A DNA stretch of 64,000 bases from Burkholderiaceae bacterium (GTDB lineage: Bacteria; Pseudomonadota; Gammaproteobacteria; Burkholderiales; Burkholderiaceae_B). The stretch is from contig JAGOAJ010000010.1 of NCBI GenBank assembly GCA_017983955.1, forward strand, positions 51,981 through 115,980, written 5' to 3'. The notes below the pieces were generated by a model. It was given only the letters and a program-made list of their open reading frames with translations, ran no database searches and was not told where the DNA came from. A program made the position numbers and the translations under genes. Within the stretch, counting starts at the first letter, position 1. Each line of letters opens with the position of its first letter. Below are positions 60,763 through 64,000 of this stretch, piece by piece.

Positions 60763-61401
60763 ATGAGTCAGATTACGACACAGCTCGATGACAACGGTGC
60801 AGTTGATCCCAACTTGCCACCCGATCCATCGCGCCGTTTCTGGGTGGGTACGGCCTGTGCCGTGGGCGGCGTGGCAGGTGTGGCTACAGTGGTTCCACTG
60901 GTCGGCTCATTTGCTCCTTCGGAAAAAGCCCGTGCGGCAGGCGCTCCAGTGGAAGTCGATATCTCCGGCATTGCAGCTGGTCAGATGCGTACCGTGGAAT
61001 GGCGCGGCAAGCCCGTATGGCTGCTGCATCGCACCGAAGAACAGATTAAAACCCTGAAGGATAATGATCCTTACTTGGCGGACCCTCATTCGGACCGCCC
61101 AGGCTTCACCCCAGAGTTCGCCAAAAACGAATATCGTTCGCGCAAGCCGGAACTGATGGTTGCTGTGGGTATCTGTACTCATTTGGGCTGCTCGCCCACG
61201 CCCCATTTTGAAAGCGGCCCCCAACCAGGCGCGCCAACCGATTGGCATGGCGGCTTTTTCTGCCCATGTCACGGTTCATATTTCGACCTCGCCGGTCGTG
61301 TGTACAGCAACGTACCCGCGCCCGACAACCTTGAAGTTCCACCCTATGCGTTTTCGGCCGACGGCACCCACGTCACCATCGGCGTAGACGACCAGGCATA
61401 A
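60763..61401 (+). CDS. petA: Ubiquinol-cytochrome c reductase, Rieske iron-sulfur subunit
   Basis: 212-residue Rieske protein of the cytochrome bc1 complex. A twin-arginine motif (SRRFWV, residues 23-28) precedes the single membrane helix, so insertion is Tat-dependent. The 2Fe-2S ligands are in box 1 (Cys138, His140, Cys143 in CTHLGC) and box 2 (Cys167, His170 in CPCHGS). The start at 60763 is set by AAGGAT upstream; upstream in-frame ATGs are less likely. First gene of petABC. Confidence 0.96.
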   Translation: MSQITTQLDDNGAVDPNLPPDPSRRFWVGTACAVGGVAGVATVVPLVGSFAPSEKARAAGAPVEVDISGIAAGQMRTVEWRGKPVWLLHRTEEQIKTLKDNDPYLADPHSDRPGFTPEFAKNEYRSRKPELMVAVGICTHLGCSPTPHFESGPQPGAPTDWHGGFFCPCHGSYFDLAGRVYSNVPAPDNLEVPPYAFSADGTHVTIGVDDQA

Positions 61402-61482
61402 AATCTGGACCCCGGCTGTCTAAACACAGCCACCAAACCGAATCCGTTATACGCCTTGTAAGATAGAATAAGGAGCCGTTTC

Positions 61483-62871
61483 ATGGCTGGCGAGAAAACC
61501 GTCGAAACAACAGGGCTCTTGGGCTGGATAGATAAGCGCTTTCCGCTGTCTACCCTGTTCAAAGAGCACATGTCCGAATATTACGCACCAAAAAACTTCA
61601 ACTTTTGGTATTTCTTTGGATCGCTTGCACTATTAGTGCTGGTCATTCAGATCGTGACGGGTATTTTCCTGGTCATGAACTACAAACCGGACGCCAAGCT
61701 GGCATTCGACTCTGTCGAATACATCATGCGCGAAGTCCCGTTTGGCTGGATGATACGTTACATGCACTCTACAGGTGCCTCCATGTTCTTCGTGGTGGTT
61801 TACCTGCACATGCTACGTGGCCTGTTCTATGGTTCTTACCGCAAACCCCGTGAATTGGTGTGGATTTTTGGCGTTGCCATTTTCCTGTGCCTAATGGGCG
61901 AAGCCTTCTTCGGCTATCTGCTACCTTGGGGACAAATGTCCTTCTGGGGCGCTCAGGTGATCGTCAACCTGTTCTCTGCCATTCCTTTTATCGGTCCTGA
62001 ATTAGCTATCTGGATACGCGGCGACTATGTGGTCTCTGACGCCACCCTGAACCGCTTCTTTGCCTTCCACGTCATTGCCATTCCCTTGGTACTGATAGGT
62101 CTGGTTGTTGCACACATCATCGCTTTGCACGAAGTGGGCTCCAACAACCCTGACGGTGTTGAAATCAAAGACGGCCCCAAAGACCGCTATGGCCGTCCCA
62201 AAGATGGCATCCCCTTCCACCCTTACTACTCGGTGCACGACATCGTAGGCGTGGCTGGCTTCCTGATCGTCTTTGCAGCCATTATGTTCTTTGGCCCCGA
62301 AATGGGCGGCTACTTCCTGGAATACAACAACTTTATTCCAGCTGACCCCATGAAGACCCCACCGCATATTGCGCCGGTCTGGTACTTCACGCCCTTCTAT
62401 TCCATGCTGCGTGCCACTACCGCAGACTTCACTTGGATACTGGCAGGCTCGGCCGTGCTGGCAGCCATAGTGCTATTCGCCAAGGGCAACCTGAAAGGTT
62501 TATGGCGCCTGGGTGTACCAGTTATCCTGCTGGTCGTGGCTGTTGCCTTCCGTGTTATCGACGCCAAGTTCTGGGGTGTGGTTGCCATGGGCGGCGCCGT
62601 GGTTATTCTGTTCTTCCTGCCATGGCTGGATTACTCACCGGTCAAGTCCATACGCTATCGTCCTACCTGGCACAAATACCTATACGGCATCTTTATCGTT
62701 AACTTCCTGATACTGGGTTATCTTGGCACGCAGCCGCCCAGTCCAGTCTTTAACGTGATGAGCCAAATCGGCACCGTTATTTATCTGGCGTTCTTCCTAG
62801 CCATGCCCGTCTGGAGCCGGCTAGGTACCTTCAAGCCAGTGCCTGACCGCGTCACGTTTAACGCTCACTAA
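61483..62871 (+). CDS. petB: Ubiquinol-cytochrome c reductase, cytochrome b subunit
   Basis: 462-residue cytochrome b with eight or nine membrane helices. Heme-ligand His residues lie in RYMHSTGASMFFVVVYLHML and FFAFHVIAIPLVLIGLVVAH. The Qo-site region GQMSFWGAQVIVNLFSAIP and the later PEW-equivalent region (APVWYFTPFYSMLR, with PVW in place of PEW) are visible. It oxidises ubiquinol and pumps protons with PetA and PetC. The 81-base gap after petA contains a 6-bp hairpin (GGCTGT/ACAGCC, 61414-61431). Confidence 0.96.
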   Translation: MAGEKTVETTGLLGWIDKRFPLSTLFKEHMSEYYAPKNFNFWYFFGSLALLVLVIQIVTGIFLVMNYKPDAKLAFDSVEYIMREVPFGWMIRYMHSTGASMFFVVVYLHMLRGLFYGSYRKPRELVWIFGVAIFLCLMGEAFFGYLLPWGQMSFWGAQVIVNLFSAIPFIGPELAIWIRGDYVVSDATLNRFFAFHVIAIPLVLIGLVVAHIIALHEVGSNNPDGVEIKDGPKDRYGRPKDGIPFHPYYSVHDIVGVAGFLIVFAAIMFFGPEMGGYFLEYNNFIPADPMKTPPHIAPVWYFTPFYSMLRATTADFTWILAGSAVLAAIVLFAKGNLKGLWRLGVPVILLVVAVAFRVIDAKFWGVVAMGGAVVILFFLPWLDYSPVKSIRYRPTWHKYLYGIFIVNFLILGYLGTQPPSPVFNVMSQIGTVIYLAFFLAMPVWSRLGTFKPVPDRVTFNAH

Positions 62872-62901
62872 GGTATTATAAAAATACGTTACGGAATGAT
62901 C

Positions 62902-63750
62902 ATGATTAAAAAGCTGCTCGGTGTTGTTGCGTTATCCCTGACCTGCGCGCTTTCGGTTGCCGCCGAAGGCGGATACAGGCTGGAATCCGCACCTAATCGC
63001 ATCAACGACATGGCTGCCCTGCAAAACGGCGCCAAGCTCTTCGTCAACTATTGCCTAAGCTGTCATAGCGCTACTTCCATGCGCTATAACAAGCTTACGG
63101 ACATAGGCCTCACCGAAGAGGAAATCAAGCGTAACCTGCTGTTCACCACCGACAAGGTCGGTGATCTCATGCAGATCGCCATGACCCCTGCCGATGCACA
63201 GAAATGGTTTGGCGCTCCACCACCCGACCTATCGGTGATAGCACGTGCTAAATCCACCACCATGGGTCCATCGGGTGTTGACTACGTCTATACCTTCCTG
63301 CGCTCTTTCTACCGCGATGCCTCACGCCCCAGCGGCTGGGACAACCTGGTATTCCCCAGCGTCGGTATGCCCAACGTTTTGTGGCAACTGCAGGGCGAAC
63401 ATGGCCTGAACCACGTTAAAATCGCTGAAAGCACGTTGGCTGATGGCACCAAACAATGGATGCGCACCACCGCCGACTACGATGCCCAGGGTTTTTCCGT
63501 CATTTCGACCGAAGCACTGAATGGCTACAACGGCAGCCCTGTCAACAAAGCCACCATGATTCCGGCCAACGCCAGTCAATCTGCAGTCTTTGATAGCAAC
63601 GTTGCCGACCTCAGTAACTTTCTAGGCTGGATGGCCGAACCCGTGCAACTACTGCGCAAGCAGATAGGCGTTTGGGTCTTGCTGTTCTTGTCTATCTTCT
63701 TTGCCGTAGCATGGCGTCTAAACGCTGTCTTCTGGAAAGACGTCAAGTAA
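62902..63750 (+). CDS. petC: Ubiquinol-cytochrome c reductase, cytochrome c1 subunit
   Basis: 282-residue cytochrome c1. A signal peptide (KKLLGVVALSLTCALSVAAE) precedes the mature domain; heme c attaches at CLSCH (Cys51, Cys54, His55) and the Met ligand is probably in VGMPNVLWQ. A C-terminal helix (VWVLLFLSIFFAVAWRLNAV) anchors it in the inner membrane. The start at 62902 has better ribosome spacing than an ATG two codons earlier. Last gene of petABC. Confidence 0.96.
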   Translation: MIKKLLGVVALSLTCALSVAAEGGYRLESAPNRINDMAALQNGAKLFVNYCLSCHSATSMRYNKLTDIGLTEEEIKRNLLFTTDKVGDLMQIAMTPADAQKWFGAPPPDLSVIARAKSTTMGPSGVDYVYTFLRSFYRDASRPSGWDNLVFPSVGMPNVLWQLQGEHGLNHVKIAESTLADGTKQWMRTTADYDAQGFSVISTEALNGYNGSPVNKATMIPANASQSAVFDSNVADLSNFLGWMAEPVQLLRKQIGVWVLLFLSIFFAVAWRLNAVFWKDVK

Positions 63751-63809
63751 TACTTATCTACCGGTAGTGCCGCTACACTAGGCACAGTCTCAATACCACC
63801 GGTCCGGAG

Positions 63810-63842
63810 CAGGCGTAATCTACTACGCCTGTTTCCCTTTTC
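63810..63842 (+). terminator. Rho-independent terminator after petC
   Basis: Perfect 8-bp stem CAGGCGTA (63810-63817) / TACGCCTG (63824-63831) with a 6-base loop, followed by TTTCCCTTTT. It lies 60 bases after the petC stop and well before sspA, ending the petABC message. Confidence 0.8.
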
Positions 63843-63899
63843 GGAGCCGCCGCCTTGCGGCGTGCTCTTGTCTTTATTTCTACGATTGGAAACTGCGAC

Positions 63900-64000
63900 A
63901 TGATGGTGCTCTATTCTGGAACGACTTGCCCGTTCTCCCAACGCTGCCGCTTTGTGTTGTTTGAAAAAGGCATGGATTTTGAAATCCGCGATATCGACCT
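63900..64000 (+). CDS. sspA: Stringent starvation protein A, 5' part (runs off window)
   Basis: The first 33 codons of an SspA-type protein: VLYSGTTCPFSQRCRFVLFE, KGMDFEIRDIDL, matching the N-terminal GST-like thioredoxin fold of SspA. SspA binds RNA polymerase under starvation and acid stress. The position right after petABC is conserved in beta- and gammaproteobacteria, which supports the call more than the short sequence does. Two adjacent ATG codons (63900, 63903) are possible starts. Confidence 0.9.
   Translation, partial: MMVLYSGTTCPFSQRCRFVLFEKGMDFEIRDID

Overview
This 64 kb window is chromosomal DNA from a betaproteobacterium, most likely of the family Alcaligenaceae (Burkholderiales). 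The evidence is gene order: mlaFEDAC, a YadGH-type ABC exporter, bolA/ibaG, murA, hisGDBHAFIE, an HIT protein, tatABC, a DegS-like protease, a Nif3 protein, mscL, petABC and sspA follow one another as in Bordetella-type genomes. Base composition is moderate, and the Ile codon ATA is common (8 of 25 Ile codons in hisA), which is unusual for that family. I see no rRNA, tRNA, insertion sequence, phage gene or CRISPR array.

Layout. (1) 1-10.3 kb: the 3' end of rpoN; a UDP-glucose-dehydrogenase-like gene that has lost most catalytic residues; an aldo/keto reductase; a minus-strand run slyX, MFS, LivK, LivH, LivM with no ATPases of its own; an infA paralogue; and pgi. (2) 10.25-26.4 kb: one long minus-strand catabolic unit, read right to left. 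It holds a Liv-type importer (binding protein, H, M, G, F), an SDR, a fused E1 alpha/beta 2-oxo-acid dehydrogenase, a VOC protein, E2, E3, a GabD-type dehydrogenase, the 3' remnant of a quinone oxidoreductase gene, a second SDR, a divergent AroE homologue and a GMC alcohol oxidase/dehydrogenase. Its promoter region is shared with a divergent SDR plus a FadR-type GntR regulator, and it carries two facing operator-like palindromes. (3) 28.1-31.8 kb: a thiolase and a FadN-type two-domain beta-oxidation enzyme. (4) 32.1-41.3 kb: a plus-strand island with a Liv binding protein, an aldehyde dehydrogenase, a class III CoA-transferase, a GST-fold protein, an SDR, LivG, F, H, M and a cupin; then a divergent IclR regulator and nitrilase pair. 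(5) 43.6-58.1 kb: a continuous plus-strand housekeeping run for lipid transport (mla), an exporter, murA, histidine biosynthesis (without hisC), HIT and tatABC. (6) 58.1-64 kb: a DegS-like protease facing a Nif3 gene, mscL, petABC (cytochrome bc1) and the start of sspA.

How it fits together. The core blocks carry envelope lipid maintenance, peptidoglycan precursor synthesis, histidine synthesis, folded-protein export and respiration; the Rieske protein has a twin-arginine motif and lies near tatABC. The middle 30 kb is accessory catabolism: two complete Liv-type importers, each packed with oxidoreductases and CoA-forming enzymes and each near its own regulator (GntR, IclR). The substrates cannot be read from sequence. 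The best candidate for an undescribed system is the 16 kb minus-strand unit, which combines uptake, stepwise alcohol/carbonyl oxidation and an oxidative ThDP/lipoate cleavage complex under a probable GntR operator.
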